A DNA stretch of 64,000 nt from Microbacterium sp. AG1240. Its GTDB lineage: Bacteria; Actinomycetota; Actinomycetes; Actinomycetales; Microbacteriaceae. A program made the position numbers and the translations under genes. Shown here piece by piece: positions 45,868 to 53,984 of this stretch; the first letter of the stretch is position 1, and every line of letters begins with the position of its first letter. The notes below the pieces were generated by a model. That model did not search any database. It saw nothing but the letters and a program-made list of their open reading frames with translations, and was not told the DNA's origin. The stretch is from NCBI RefSeq assembly GCF_003635115.1, contig NZ_RBXJ01000001.1, positions 1,054,001-1,118,000 of the forward strand, in the 5' to 3' direction.

Positions 45868-46587
45868 GTGACAGACATCGAGATGGCCCGGATCGGCGGA
45901 GGGGCTGTGGTTCTGTACGACGCCCGCCTCGAACGACGGTGGACGGCGGAGCTCGAACCCTTCGAGATCGGCGTCTACCCGGTCACCCAGGAGCAGCTGT
46001 CCGAGATCATCGGCGCCCCCTCGCCCCACCCGCGACGGCCCGCGACGGGGGTGAGCTGGCTACGCGCGATCCGGTTCTGCAATGCGGCCTCGGAGTGGGA
46101 AGGGCTCGACCCCGCCTACTCGTTCGACGGTGAGGAGGTGACCTGGCATCTCGATTCCGACGGCTTCCGGTTGCCGACCGAGGCGGAATGGGAGTTCGCC
46201 TGCCGCGCCGGTTCGACGGGCTCGCACTACGGCCCGCTGCGCGAGGTCGCGTGGACGAGCGTCGACGGGGTGACGTCTCCGCAAGACGTGGGCGCGAAGC
46301 ATCCGAACCTGAACGGACTTTTCGACACGCTCGGCAACGCGTGGGAATGGTGCTGGGATCTGCTCGACCCGGCTCGCTACGGCGAGTACCGGGTGTTCCG
46401 AGGCGGCGGGTTCGCGGACGATGCGTTCACCGTGCGTGCGTCGACGCGACGCGGAGGGCATCCTCGAGAGGGCCAGGACGACGTCGGATTCCGTCTCGCG
46501 AGAGGCGGATTCGACGGTACGGATGCTGCGCAGGGGTGGTCGGCGGCGCTCGATGCCGAACGCGGCGCGGCCGGAGACTCGCGCTAA
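45868..46587 (+). CDS. SUMF1/FGE-sulfatase fold protein
   Basis: A 239-residue protein of the formylglycine-generating-enzyme superfamily. Diagnostic segments are FEIGVYPVTQEQLSE, GFRLPTEAEWEFACRAG, FDTLGNAWEWCWD, YRVFRGGGF and DDVGFRLARGG. Genuine sulfatase-activating FGEs have a Cys pair just before and within the NLGFRC motif; here that region reads RASTRRGG and VGFRLA, with no Cys. It therefore probably does not make formylglycine, and no sulfatase is nearby. CAGACT ends 6 nt before the GTG start. Confidence 0.85.
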   Translation: MTDIEMARIGGGAVVLYDARLERRWTAELEPFEIGVYPVTQEQLSEIIGAPSPHPRRPATGVSWLRAIRFCNAASEWEGLDPAYSFDGEEVTWHLDSDGFRLPTEAEWEFACRAGSTGSHYGPLREVAWTSVDGVTSPQDVGAKHPNLNGLFDTLGNAWEWCWDLLDPARYGEYRVFRGGGFADDAFTVRASTRRGGHPREGQDDVGFRLARGGFDGTDAAQGWSAALDAERGAAGDSR

Positions 46588-46606
46588 CGAATCTCACAGC
46601 CGCCCG

Positions 46607-46626
46607 TGTCCCCCATATGGGGGACA
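46607..46626. repeat. 20-bp perfect palindrome
   Basis: TGTCCCCCATATGGGGGACA is perfectly self-complementary with C5/G5 arms, 20 bp after the SUMF1-like gene. It could be an operator of a C/G-tract-binding regulator, part of a terminator, or a cruciform. Confidence 0.6.
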
Positions 46627-46644
46627 AGACACTAGAGTATTCCG

Positions 46645-46711
46645 AGTTGGGCAACCCTCACTGCCCCTTCTCAAAGGACGCCCCCTCCTGGGCGGCGAGG
46701 GTTGCCCGACT
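46645..46711. terminator. Long hairpin between convergent genes
   Basis: A 15-bp stem with one GU pair (46645-46659 with 46697-46711; core GGGCAACCCTC/GAGGGTTGCCC) encloses an inner CGCCC/GGGCG hairpin. It lies before the end of the flotillin gene and is probably a bidirectional terminator. Confidence 0.55.
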
Positions 46712-46728
46712 TCCGGCAGGGCCCGGCT

Positions 46729-48111
46729 TCAGGCGTCGGCCGGGGCGGGAGCCGCCTCCGGCGCTTCGCCCGGACGGCGGGCAGACGCATCGGCGAACGC
46801 CTCTCCCACCGCTCGGCCCTGGATGATGGCGGTCAGGTCGATTCCGGTCGCCGCGCGCACCGCGTCGAACGATGCGCGAAGCCCCGTCGCCGACTCGGTC
46901 GCGAGGTGCCCGCTGGCGCCCTCGCCACCGAGCACGGTGATCGAACCGACCTTGTCGTACCCCTTGGCGAACTCGCTCATCATCGGCACGAGCGTCTCGA
47001 GCGCCCGCTGAGCGAGAAGCGCCTGCTGGTTGAGCGAGAGCGCCTCGGCCTCGGCGCTGATCGCCGCGGCTCGGGCCTCACCGGTCAGACGGAGGGCGTC
47101 GGCGTCGGCTTCCGCCTTCAGGCGCACGGCCGTCGCCTCCTGCGCCGCGATCTGCGCGCGCGCCTCGGCCGCCTTGACCTGCGCGTACGCCTCGGCGTCG
47201 GCCTCCTGCTTGCGCTGGTAGAGGTCGGCGTCGGCGACGCGGCTGACCTCGGACTCCAGGCGGGCCTGGGTGTTCTGAGCCTCCTGGACGAGCACCGCCT
47301 GCTGGCGCTCGGCGCGGGCGAGGGCCTCGGCCTGCTCGGCCTCGGCGTTCGCGCGGCCGACCTCGGCCTTGGCGGCGGCGTTGTTCTTGTCGAGCGCGGT
47401 CTGCTCGATGAGGTTCGCCTCGTCGGTCGCGATCTGTCGGGCCCGGATCTCGCGGACGGCGTTGATGCGGGCCACCTCGGCCTCGCGCTTCACGCGCTCG
47501 ACCTCGGTCGCACCCAGGGCGGAGATGTAGCCGTTGAGGTCGGTGATGCCCTGGATCTGGAACGAGTCGAGGATCAGACCCTGCGACGAGAGGTCTTGCT
47601 TGATGCCCTCGGCGATCTGATCCGACAGGCGCTGCCGATCGCGCATGAGCTCTTCGACGGTCAGCGTGGCGACCACGCCGCGCAGCGCGCCCTCGAGCTG
47701 CTCGGTGGTGAACTGCTCGATGGCCTTGTCCTGAGAGGCGAAGCGCTCGGCCGCTCGGCGCACCGACTCGGGGTCGGAGCCGATCTTGACGAGGGCGACG
47801 CCGCTCACGTTGACCGTGACACCCGTCGACGACTGGGCGGTGGGCTCCATCTTGATCTGGCGGGCGCGCAGCGAGATCATCTCGGCGCGCTGCGTGAGCG
47901 GGTTGACGATCGCGCCGCCGCCGGTGATGACGGTGATGCGCGACGAGGTCACGCCGTCGGTGCTGCGCTGACGCTTACCGACGATGACGAGGGCTTCGTC
48001 GGCCTTCGCCACGCGGTACCACGCGCGGATCAGGAGGGCGATGAGGATCAGGGCGACGAAGGCCACCCCTACTCCGATCAGAACCAGAATTCCGATTCCT
48101 GCGATTTCCAT
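46729..48111 (-). CDS. Flotillin / SPFH domain protein
   Basis: A 460-residue flotillin-like protein: an N-terminal membrane hairpin or helix (about 4-28), an SPFH domain (about 35-200) and a long Ala/Glu-rich coiled coil (about 200-390) rich in AEA repeats, followed by a Pro/Ala tail. Bacterial flotillins such as FloT scaffold functional membrane microdomains. It lacks an adjacent NfeD partner gene, unlike many bacterial operons. The ATG at 48111 is preceded by a weak purine-rich SD. Confidence 0.9.
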   Translation of the reverse strand: MEIAGIGILVLIGVGVAFVALILIALLIRAWYRVAKADEALVIVGKRQRSTDGVTSSRITVITGGGAIVNPLTQRAEMISLRARQIKMEPTAQSSTGVTVNVSGVALVKIGSDPESVRRAAERFASQDKAIEQFTTEQLEGALRGVVATLTVEELMRDRQRLSDQIAEGIKQDLSSQGLILDSFQIQGITDLNGYISALGATEVERVKREAEVARINAVREIRARQIATDEANLIEQTALDKNNAAAKAEVGRANAEAEQAEALARAERQQAVLVQEAQNTQARLESEVSRVADADLYQRKQEADAEAYAQVKAAEARAQIAAQEATAVRLKAEADADALRLTGEARAAAISAEAEALSLNQQALLAQRALETLVPMMSEFAKGYDKVGSITVLGGEGASGHLATESATGLRASFDAVRAATGIDLTAIIQGRAVGEAFADASARRPGEAPEAAPAPADA

Positions 48112-48238
48112 GGGGTCTCTTCCGTCGTGCGTCGATAGTCGACGCGGCGGTATGCCGGCCACGTCCAATCTATCCGTCGCCTATGACACGGAGTCAATCG
48201 GGGCCACGGAACGCTCACGCCGCAGCGGTGGGCGGCCC

Positions 48239-48244
48239 TAGAGT
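48239..48244 (+). promoter_or_regulatory. Leaderless -10 of the lipoprotein gene
   Basis: TAGAGT ends 6 nt before the ATG at 48251. Confidence 0.5.
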
Positions 48245-48250
48245 GGCCGC

Positions 48251-48853
48251 ATGATCCGTCGTCGCGTCATCGCCCTCAGCGTCGCCGCCGCGGCGACCGC
48301 TCTTCTCCTCGCCGGATGCGCCGGCGGCGCCGATCCGAGTGGGAGCCCGTCGTCGTCGGCCTCGCCGACGGCGACGTCCGCCCCACCGACGCCCACGTCG
48401 ACACCCTCACCCACGGCCACACCGACTCCGACGACCTCCGCCGAGACGCTGCCGACGGATTGCGCGCAGCTCGGCTCCGCCGCGACGCGCGCGGAGACGG
48501 TCGGCGACATGACGCTGCAGAGCAACGGAGAAGGCTTCACCCGGCCCGCGCCCGAGGGGGCGACGCTCGCTCTCGGGTGCGATTGGATCGTCGGCGAGGG
48601 GGCAGGGGTGCTGCTGCTCATCAGCACCGCGCCCGCAGCGAACGTCACCGCTGCACTCCCGGGCCTCGCGTCGGAGGGATACACGTGCCAAGCCGCGGAA
48701 GACTTCGGTGCTCAGTACTGCCTGCTGCCGGGGAACGGCACCGACACGGAGGAGGCGATCGTCGCTCGCGACGACGTCTGGATCTATTACGCGACGGTGA
48801 ACCGCAACGGCCGCGCCCTGCTGTCGGAGATCGTCTCGGGCATCTTCGGCTGA
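48251..48853 (+). CDS. Secreted lipoprotein, DUF3558-like region not certain
   Basis: A 200-residue lipoprotein: signal peptide with lipobox LLLAGC (Cys23), a Ser/Thr/Pro linker (about 28-65) suited to crossing the cell wall, and a globular domain (about 66-200) with four cysteines (TDCAQL, LGCDWI, YTCQAA, QYCLLPG) likely forming two disulfides. The pattern resembles small actinobacterial lipoproteins, but I cannot name a family. Leaderless promoter predicted. A tiny acidic protein gene converges on it 16 bp downstream. Confidence 0.8.
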   Translation: MIRRRVIALSVAAAATALLLAGCAGGADPSGSPSSSASPTATSAPPTPTSTPSPTATPTPTTSAETLPTDCAQLGSAATRAETVGDMTLQSNGEGFTRPAPEGATLALGCDWIVGEGAGVLLLISTAPAANVTAALPGLASEGYTCQAAEDFGAQYCLLPGNGTDTEEAIVARDDVWIYYATVNRNGRALLSEIVSGIFG

Positions 48854-48869
48854 GGGCGCGGGCCGTGTT

Positions 48870-49031
48870 CTAGCGGCTCGACGCGTCGCCGAGGTCGGTG
48901 TCGGTGTATTCGCCGGGGGTCACGTCGTCCTTGTGCGTGTCGCGGCCGTCGGGCGTCTCGACGTCGGTGTATTCGCCTTCGTCGGTGGTCTCGCGCTTGG
49001 CTGCGTCTTCGGGGTGCTTGTGGTCGGTCAT
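48870..49031 (-). CDS. Very small acidic hydrophilic protein
   Basis: A 53-residue protein with no hydrophobic segment and about half charged residues. GEYTD occurs twice, about 24 residues apart (in DEGEYTDVETPDG and TPGEYTDTDLGD), marking an internal duplication. The ATG at 49031 has a strong GAGGAGG SD, which argues it is real. Such proteins are common in Microbacteriaceae annotations as hypotheticals; it looks intrinsically disordered. The function is unknown. Confidence 0.6.
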   Translation of the reverse strand: MTDHKHPEDAAKRETTDEGEYTDVETPDGRDTHKDDVTPGEYTDTDLGDASSR

Positions 49032-49107
49032 GGCCGCCTCCTCGGGGTATGAGGTCTCGAACGCTACGCCCGGGGTCCCCGGCGCGCACGCCCTTGACAC
49101 ATCTGCG

Positions 49108-49818
49108 TCAACCGTCGGCGGACGCCGCGAGAGCGACGAGGTCTTCGCGCAGGTATCGCGCGTACCCGCCCGGGGTGCGCCCTTCCGAACGCCCGCTCGT
49201 GACGACGTTGGCCCGTGCGGAGGCGATGACCGTCGCGCCGAGGGAGCGCGCCCGATCCACGATCATGACGTCCTCGTGCTCGGGCACGGGCGCGAAGCCG
49301 CCCGCGGCCCGCAGCGTCGATGACCGGATGCCGAGGTTGGCGCCGTGCACGGCCCCGTTCGCGACACCGATCTCGTAGGTCGCGAGCCACGCACGGCGCT
49401 GGTGATCGTCGAGGTCGCGCAGGTCGGGGTGGACGGTCCCGACGACGACGTCGGCACCGGCCGCGGCGAGATCGAGCTGGTGCGGGAGCCAGTTCGGCGG
49501 CACCACGGAGTCGGCGTCGGTGTGCGCCGTCCACAGGCGTTCGGGGTCGATGCCGGAGAAGACGGCGCTCGCCGCCGCGGCCCCCGCGGCGCGGGCCGCG
49601 CCGACCTTCCCCTCTTCAATGACCACGGTGGTGACGTCGTGCCCCGCGGCGATCGCCGCAGACAGGTCGGTGCACGCATCGAGCACGACGACCACGGCCA
49701 CGGGCACGTGGCGCACCGATCGAATGGAGACGGCGACGGAGCGCAGGCAACCGCCGAGAAGCTCTTCCTCGTCGTGCGCGGGAACGATGACGGCGATCGC
49801 GTCGATACCGTGACTCAC
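49108..49818 (-). CDS. Family 2 glycosyltransferase
   Basis: A 236-residue GT-A fold glycosyltransferase. It starts IAVIVPAHDEEELLGGCL (nucleotide-sugar binding), has the DxD motif in WTAHTDADSVVPPNWL and ends with GFAPVPEHEDVMIVDRA, which supplies the catalytic base region. No membrane segments, so it acts in the cytoplasm. Its GTG overlaps the stop of the PIG-L/methyltransferase gene (GTGA). It is the third gene of a coupled cassette with an acyl-CoA-dehydrogenase-like protein, so it probably glycosylates a small or lipid-like product of that pathway. Confidence 0.9.
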   Translation of the reverse strand: MSHGIDAIAVIVPAHDEEELLGGCLRSVAVSIRSVRHVPVAVVVVLDACTDLSAAIAAGHDVTTVVIEEGKVGAARAAGAAAASAVFSGIDPERLWTAHTDADSVVPPNWLPHQLDLAAAGADVVVGTVHPDLRDLDDHQRRAWLATYEIGVANGAVHGANLGIRSSTLRAAGGFAPVPEHEDVMIVDRARSLGATVIASARANVVTSGRSEGRTPGGYARYLREDLVALAASADG

Positions 49819-51167
49819 GCCAGACCCTCCCTCTCGGCAACGGACCCCGGCGCGGTCGCGAAGACCTCGAGCACGAAGTCGGCCTCCTCGTGGCGCGCGG
49901 TCCGGTGCAGGCCCAGCGAGCGAGACAGCTCGTGATGCACGCGGTCACCGGTCGTCGCCGCGTCCCCGATGCGACGACGCCAGTGGCACGCGACGACGAC
50001 ACCGTCGTCGGTGAGTGACGCCCGGATGCGTCGCGCGAGCAGGTCCCTGTCGTCCGCGCCCAGGTAGTAGGCCAGTTCCGACACGACCACGAGGTCGAAG
50101 CGTCCGTGAGGCCAGGCGCCCGGAAGCAGGAACTGCTCGACCCGCACGTTCTCGAGGTCGCGGGTGCGCTCCGCCGCCGCGCGCACCGCGGGCTCGGAGG
50201 CGTCGACGGCGAGGAGATCGTCGCACCGACCGGCGAGCTCGGCGGTCAGGACGCCGTTGGCGCACCCGAGTTCGAGCGCGGTCACAAACGACGCGCGCGG
50301 GAGCGACGCCCGCAGCACCGCGCGCTTGCGCGCTTCGTACCAGCGCGACTCGAACCCCCACGGGTCGTCGTGCCGGCGGAAGAAATCGTCGAACGCGGCG
50401 ATGTCGGCGCTCGTCTCCTCGGTGAGGGGAGCGCCGATATACACCTCCTCGTCGCGGAGGAAGTGCGCGCGCATGCCGTCGTGCACGATCGCCTCCCCGC
50501 CGGGGAGGGGTGACAGTGGCTCGACCTGTGTGCGGTGACGGGCGATCGCTCCCGTCTTCGCGGTGCGCTCCGCGTCGGTCAGGTGCAGCACCCGCCAGCC
50601 GGATGCGTCGACGGCATCGGGCGTCGCCCAGTGCCAGAGCCAGATCGGATAACCCACCACCTCGACCATCGGCGCACCCAGCTCGAGCGCGATCTCTCCG
50701 AGCACGCGGTGATCGCGGTGGCCGTCGCCCCACCAGGGCGCCGCGACGAGCACCGCGCGGTCCGGGAACTCCGACAGCACGGCGGCGACGCGCCGGGTGA
50801 TGTCGGCGCGCTGCTCGTCGACACGCCCGTCGTCGAACCCGAGGAAGACGAGCGCCGCCGACGGGGCGAGATCGGCGATCGCGTCGACCGCCTCGCGCCG
50901 CCGCTCGCGCGCGAGGTCGCGCTCGTCGCCGAGGAGGGGATGCGACGCTCCGCCGTCGGTGACCACGACGACCGTGACCGGGATGCCGACGGCGTGGCAC
51001 CGCGCGACGAGGCCGCCGGCGCCGAGCGTCTCGTCGTCGGGGTGCGCGGCGAGGACGACCACGGCGTCCGCGTCGAGCCGCAGCGGGGGAGCGGAGCGCC
51101 AGGGCGCAGCATCCGCCCACGTCTGCTCGAGCGTCCCGGGGTCGCGATGGTCGAAGGCGACGCTCAC
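49815..51167 (-). CDS. Fusion of PIG-L deacetylase and class I SAM methyltransferase
   Basis: A 450-residue bifunctional protein. Residues about 35-235 form a PIG-L/LmbE zinc deacetylase with AHPDDE (41-46) and GDGHRDH (147-153) giving the metal ligands and base. Residues about 255-440 form a NodS-like methyltransferase starting DDPWGFESRWYE, with the SAM motif LELGCANG (299-306). PIG-L enzymes de-N-acetylate GlcNAc-type sugars, so deacetylation followed by N-methylation of the freed amine is a sensible coupled reaction. It is translated between the ACAD-like and GT2 genes with GTGA overlaps at both ends. Confidence 0.9.
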   Translation of the reverse strand: MSVAFDHRDPGTLEQTWADAAPWRSAPPLRLDADAVVVLAAHPDDETLGAGGLVARCHAVGIPVTVVVVTDGGASHPLLGDERDLARERRREAVDAIADLAPSAALVFLGFDDGRVDEQRADITRRVAAVLSEFPDRAVLVAAPWWGDGHRDHRVLGEIALELGAPMVEVVGYPIWLWHWATPDAVDASGWRVLHLTDAERTAKTGAIARHRTQVEPLSPLPGGEAIVHDGMRAHFLRDEEVYIGAPLTEETSADIAAFDDFFRRHDDPWGFESRWYEARKRAVLRASLPRASFVTALELGCANGVLTAELAGRCDDLLAVDASEPAVRAAAERTRDLENVRVEQFLLPGAWPHGRFDLVVVSELAYYLGADDRDLLARRIRASLTDDGVVVACHWRRRIGDAATTGDRVHHELSRSLGLHRTARHEEADFVLEVFATAPGSVAEREGLA

Positions 51168-52195
51168 GATGCGACCAGCCTGCGGCCGAGTCCCGCGAGG
51201 TCGCGCCGTCCGTGATGCTGCCGCAGATAGATGCGCAGGTCGGCGATCCTGCGTGCGAACGGTTCGTCGGTCGTGAGCGGGGCGGGTCCGAGCGCCTGCT
51301 CGGCGAGTGAGACGATGCGCTCAGCGGTGTCGGCGACCGTGGCGCGCACGCGGTGGGCGAGCACCGCCGGCGCGTCGACACCGCGGCCGGCGCGCCGCGC
51401 CGCGTCGGTGAGAACCGCGCGGGCGGCCCACGACGCGGCATCCGCCTCGCCGGCGTACGCCGCCGCGAGCTGGTCGGCTCCGTCGCGCGCCGCGGCTTGC
51501 GCGAGCGCATCCGTCAACGGAAGGGAGGCGCCCCACCACACGGCGGCCACGCCGATACCGCCCCAGGCGAACCCGGGCCGCCGGAGGTACCACCCGTCGT
51601 CGCCGACCGGCGCCGCCGCCGCATCGTCGAAGTCGACGGGCGCGCTCACGACCTGCGCGAGGCCGCGTGAGACCCAGGGGCCCGCGTGCGGGTGCACGCC
51701 GGGGGCGCGGAGATCGACGGCGAAGAGCCGACGTTCGTCGGGCCCCGTCCAGGCCGTCACGAGCGCGTGGCTGAGATACGACGCCAGGGAGCACCAGGGC
51801 TTGGTGCCCGAGAGCACCCACCGCCCCCCGCGCGCGAAGGCGCGGACCGAGACGTCCTTCCCCTCTGCGGCGAAGACCCCCCACGTCGCGTCCTCGCCCG
51901 CGACCGCGTCGGTGCTCGCGGCGCCGGCACGGGCGGCCTGCGCGAGGATCTGCAACGCATCGACGTGGGGCTCCAGCATCCGCGCTCCCGCGACGTCGAC
52001 CGCCGCCGCGGCGGCGAGCGACTCCCATCCCTCGGAGTGCGGTGCAGACGCGACGTCGGAGCCGATCGAGCGCACCCACGCGAGCGTCGCGTCGACGTCG
52101 AGGCCGAAGCCGTCGGCCGCGCGCGCCGACCTCGAGATCGCGGCCGCGAGATCCGACGGACCCTCGAGGCCGAGGGTCACATCGACGTCGTCCAT
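51164..52195 (-). CDS. Acyl-CoA dehydrogenase-like protein
   Basis: A 343-residue flavoprotein-like member of the acyl-CoA dehydrogenase superfamily. FAD/substrate beta-domain traces are TWGVFAAEG and WVLSGTKPWCSLASYLSHALV; the C-terminal part is an Ala-rich four-helix bundle. It is shorter than the usual 380 or so residues, and I could not place the catalytic Glu, so it may be an oxidase or hydroxylase variant. TAGGCT ends 6 nt before the ATG, giving a leaderless mRNA that starts the ACAD, PIG-L/MT, GT2 operon. Confidence 0.85.
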   Translation of the reverse strand: MDDVDVTLGLEGPSDLAAAISRSARAADGFGLDVDATLAWVRSIGSDVASAPHSEGWESLAAAAAVDVAGARMLEPHVDALQILAQAARAGAASTDAVAGEDATWGVFAAEGKDVSVRAFARGGRWVLSGTKPWCSLASYLSHALVTAWTGPDERRLFAVDLRAPGVHPHAGPWVSRGLAQVVSAPVDFDDAAAAPVGDDGWYLRRPGFAWGGIGVAAVWWGASLPLTDALAQAAARDGADQLAAAYAGEADAASWAARAVLTDAARRAGRGVDAPAVLAHRVRATVADTAERIVSLAEQALGPAPLTTDEPFARRIADLRIYLRQHHGRRDLAGLGRRLVAS

Positions 52196-52201
52196 GGCGC
52201 G

Positions 52202-52207
52202 AGCCTA
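52202..52207 (-). promoter_or_regulatory. Leaderless -10 of the ACAD/PIG-L/GT2 operon
   Basis: On the minus strand TAGGCT ends 6 nt before the ATG at 52195. Confidence 0.55.
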
Positions 52208-52269
52208 AGCGCGGGTGAACTCTCGGTGTCCGGCATTGCCCGTTGCCTCGCCGGCTGGTAGCCGCCAGG

Positions 52270-52275
52270 CATACT
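52270..52275 (+). promoter_or_regulatory. Leaderless -10 of arsC
   Basis: CATACT ends 6 nt before the GTG at 52282. It is divergent from the ACAD operon. Confidence 0.5.
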
Positions 52276-52281
52276 GGACAC

Positions 52282-52695
52282 GTGACTACACCCACCGTCC
52301 TGTTCGTGTGCGTTCACAACGCCGGCCGTTCCCAGATGGCCGCGGGCTACCTGCAGGCCCTCGCCGGCGACCGGATCGACGTGCGCTCGGCCGGCTCCGC
52401 CCCCAAGGACGAGATCAACCCGGTCGCGATCGAGGCCATGGCCGAGGAGGGCATCGACATCGCGGGCAACGCCCCGAAGGTGCTCACCGTCGAGGCCGTC
52501 CGCGAATCAGATGTCGTGATCACCATGGGTTGCGGCGACGCGTGCCCGATCTTCCCCGGTAAGCGCTACGAGGACTGGGAGCTCGGCGACCCCGCCGGTC
52601 AGGGCATCGACGCGGTCCGCCCCATCCGCGACGAGATCCGCGCGCGCGTGGAGACGCTCATCGCCTCGCTCGTGCCGGCTGCACCGCACGCCTGA
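52282..52695 (+). CDS. arsC: Arsenate reductase ArsC (low-molecular-weight phosphatase fold)
   Basis: A 137-residue LMW-PTPase-fold ArsC. The P-loop C10-VHNAGR-S with Cys10 and Arg16 is followed by RSAGSAPKDEINPVA, and by MGCGDACP holding Cys83 and Cys87, then FPGKRYEDWELGDPAGQG. This is the actinobacterial arsenate reductase group, whose electrons come from thioredoxin or from mycothiol/mycoredoxin. It is followed 3 bp later by a chromate exporter gene. The GTG at 52282 was chosen since the P-loop begins at residue 10 as usual and a -10 lies 6 nt upstream. Confidence 0.92.
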   Translation: MTTPTVLFVCVHNAGRSQMAAGYLQALAGDRIDVRSAGSAPKDEINPVAIEAMAEEGIDIAGNAPKVLTVEAVRESDVVITMGCGDACPIFPGKRYEDWELGDPAGQGIDAVRPIRDEIRARVETLIASLVPAAPHA

Positions 52696-52698
52696 GCC

Positions 52699-53889
52699 GT
52701 GTCCCGATCCGGGTCGGCCGCCGAGGTGTTCGGCGTCTTCGCCAAGCTCGGGTTGACCTCGTTCGGCGGACCGGTCGCCCATCTCGGTTACTTCCGCGAC
52801 GAGATCGTGACGAGGAGGCGGTGGATCGACGACGAGCGCTACGCCGACCTGGTCGCGCTCTGCCAGTTCCTCCCGGGCCCGGCCTCCAGCCAGGTCGGCT
52901 TCGCGCTCGGAATGCTGCGTGCCGGCGTCGCCGGGGCGCTCGCCGCCTTCATCGCGTTCACCCTGCCGTCGGCGGTGCTGATGATCGCCGCCGCCTACGG
53001 GGCGGGCGTGATGGGCGGACCCGTCGGAGGCGGGATCGTGAACGGGCTGAAGATCGTCGCGGTCGCCATCGTCGCCCAGGCGGTGTGGGGCATGGCCAAG
53101 ACGTTGACGCCCGACCGCCAGCGCGCGGCGATCGCCGTCGTCGCGGCCGCGGTCGCGGTGCTGCTGTACGGCGCGGGCGGGCAGGTGCTCGCGATCGTGA
53201 TCGGAGCGCTCGCCGGCCTGTGGCTCTGCCGCACGGGGTCGGAGCCGGGGGCGGGGATGCTGCGGTTCCCGGTCTCGCGGACGGTCGGGTGGATCTGCCT
53301 GGCGCTCCTCGTCGCGCTGCTGATCGGGCTGCCCGTCGTGGCCGCTCTCGCGGGCGGCGGCGCGGTGTCGCTCTTCGACGCGTTCTTCCGGGCCGGGGCG
53401 CTGGTCTTCGGCGGCGGACACGTCGTGCTGCCCCTGCTGGATGCGGGTGTGGTGTCGACCGGGTGGGTCGCGGCCGACCGGTTCGTCGCCGGCTACGGAC
53501 TCGCGCAGGCGATGCCCGGACCGCTCTTCACGTTCGCGGGGTACCTCGGCACGCTCTCGTCGGTCGGACCGGGGGGTGTGGCCGGCGGCGTGATCGCGCT
53601 CGGGGCGATCTTCCTCCCGGGCTTCCTGCTGCTGGTCGGCGTGATGCCGTTCTGGAACGTCCTGCGCGCCCGCCCGTGGGCCGGTGCGCTGCTGCGCGGC
53701 GCGAGCGCCGCCGTCGTCGGCATCCTGGCGGCCGCCCTGTACGACCCGGTCTTCGTGTCGGGCGTCGTCGACGGCGGCTCGTTCGCTCTCGCCCTCGTCT
53801 GCTTCGTGCTGCTCGTGTCGTGGCGGGTCGCACCGTGGATCGTCGTGCTCGTCGGCGCCGCGGGAGGCGTGCTGCTCGCGTTCCTCTGA
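52699..53889 (+). CDS. chrA: Chromate efflux transporter ChrA
   Basis: A 396-residue CHR-family transporter with two homologous halves. Each half has the family motif pattern: FGGPVAHLGYFRDE and QFLPGPASSQVGFALG in the first, FGGGHVVLPLL and GYGLAQAMPGPLFTFAGYLG in the second. About ten hydrophobic segments. It exports chromate, probably in exchange or by proton force. A gap of 3 bp after arsC means one transcript; arsenate and chromate resistance are often combined. A 20-bp-stem terminator follows. Confidence 0.94.
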   Translation: MSRSGSAAEVFGVFAKLGLTSFGGPVAHLGYFRDEIVTRRRWIDDERYADLVALCQFLPGPASSQVGFALGMLRAGVAGALAAFIAFTLPSAVLMIAAAYGAGVMGGPVGGGIVNGLKIVAVAIVAQAVWGMAKTLTPDRQRAAIAVVAAAVAVLLYGAGGQVLAIVIGALAGLWLCRTGSEPGAGMLRFPVSRTVGWICLALLVALLIGLPVVAALAGGGAVSLFDAFFRAGALVFGGGHVVLPLLDAGVVSTGWVAADRFVAGYGLAQAMPGPLFTFAGYLGTLSSVGPGGVAGGVIALGAIFLPGFLLLVGVMPFWNVLRARPWAGALLRGASAAVVGILAAALYDPVFVSGVVDGGSFALALVCFVLLVSWRVAPWIVVLVGAAGGVLLAFL

Positions 53890-53910
53890 GCCGCGCCGGA
53901 GGTAGGAGAA

Positions 53911-53957
53911 GGGCCCGGCGTAGGACGATCGCGGTGGGATCGTCCTACGCCGGGCCC
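53911..53957. terminator. Perfect 20-bp-stem hairpin
   Basis: A 20-nt arm starting GGGCCCGGCGTAGG (53911-53930) pairs perfectly with 53938-53957 across a 7-nt loop GCGGTGG. It lies between convergent chrA and the DUF1269 gene and is probably a bidirectional terminator. Confidence 0.8.
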
Positions 53958-53984
53958 ATATCCTGCGTCGAGGACGGGCGGCGG

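Noticed and set aside
46607..46626. Palindrome as an insertion-sequence end
   Set aside because: No transposase, no matching second terminal repeat at a plausible distance and no target-site duplication could be seen.
49815..51167. PIG-L gene as the missing mca or mshB
   Set aside because: The PIG-L domain is fused to a methyltransferase and sits in a GT2/ACAD operon; domain architecture and context differ from Mca and MshB.
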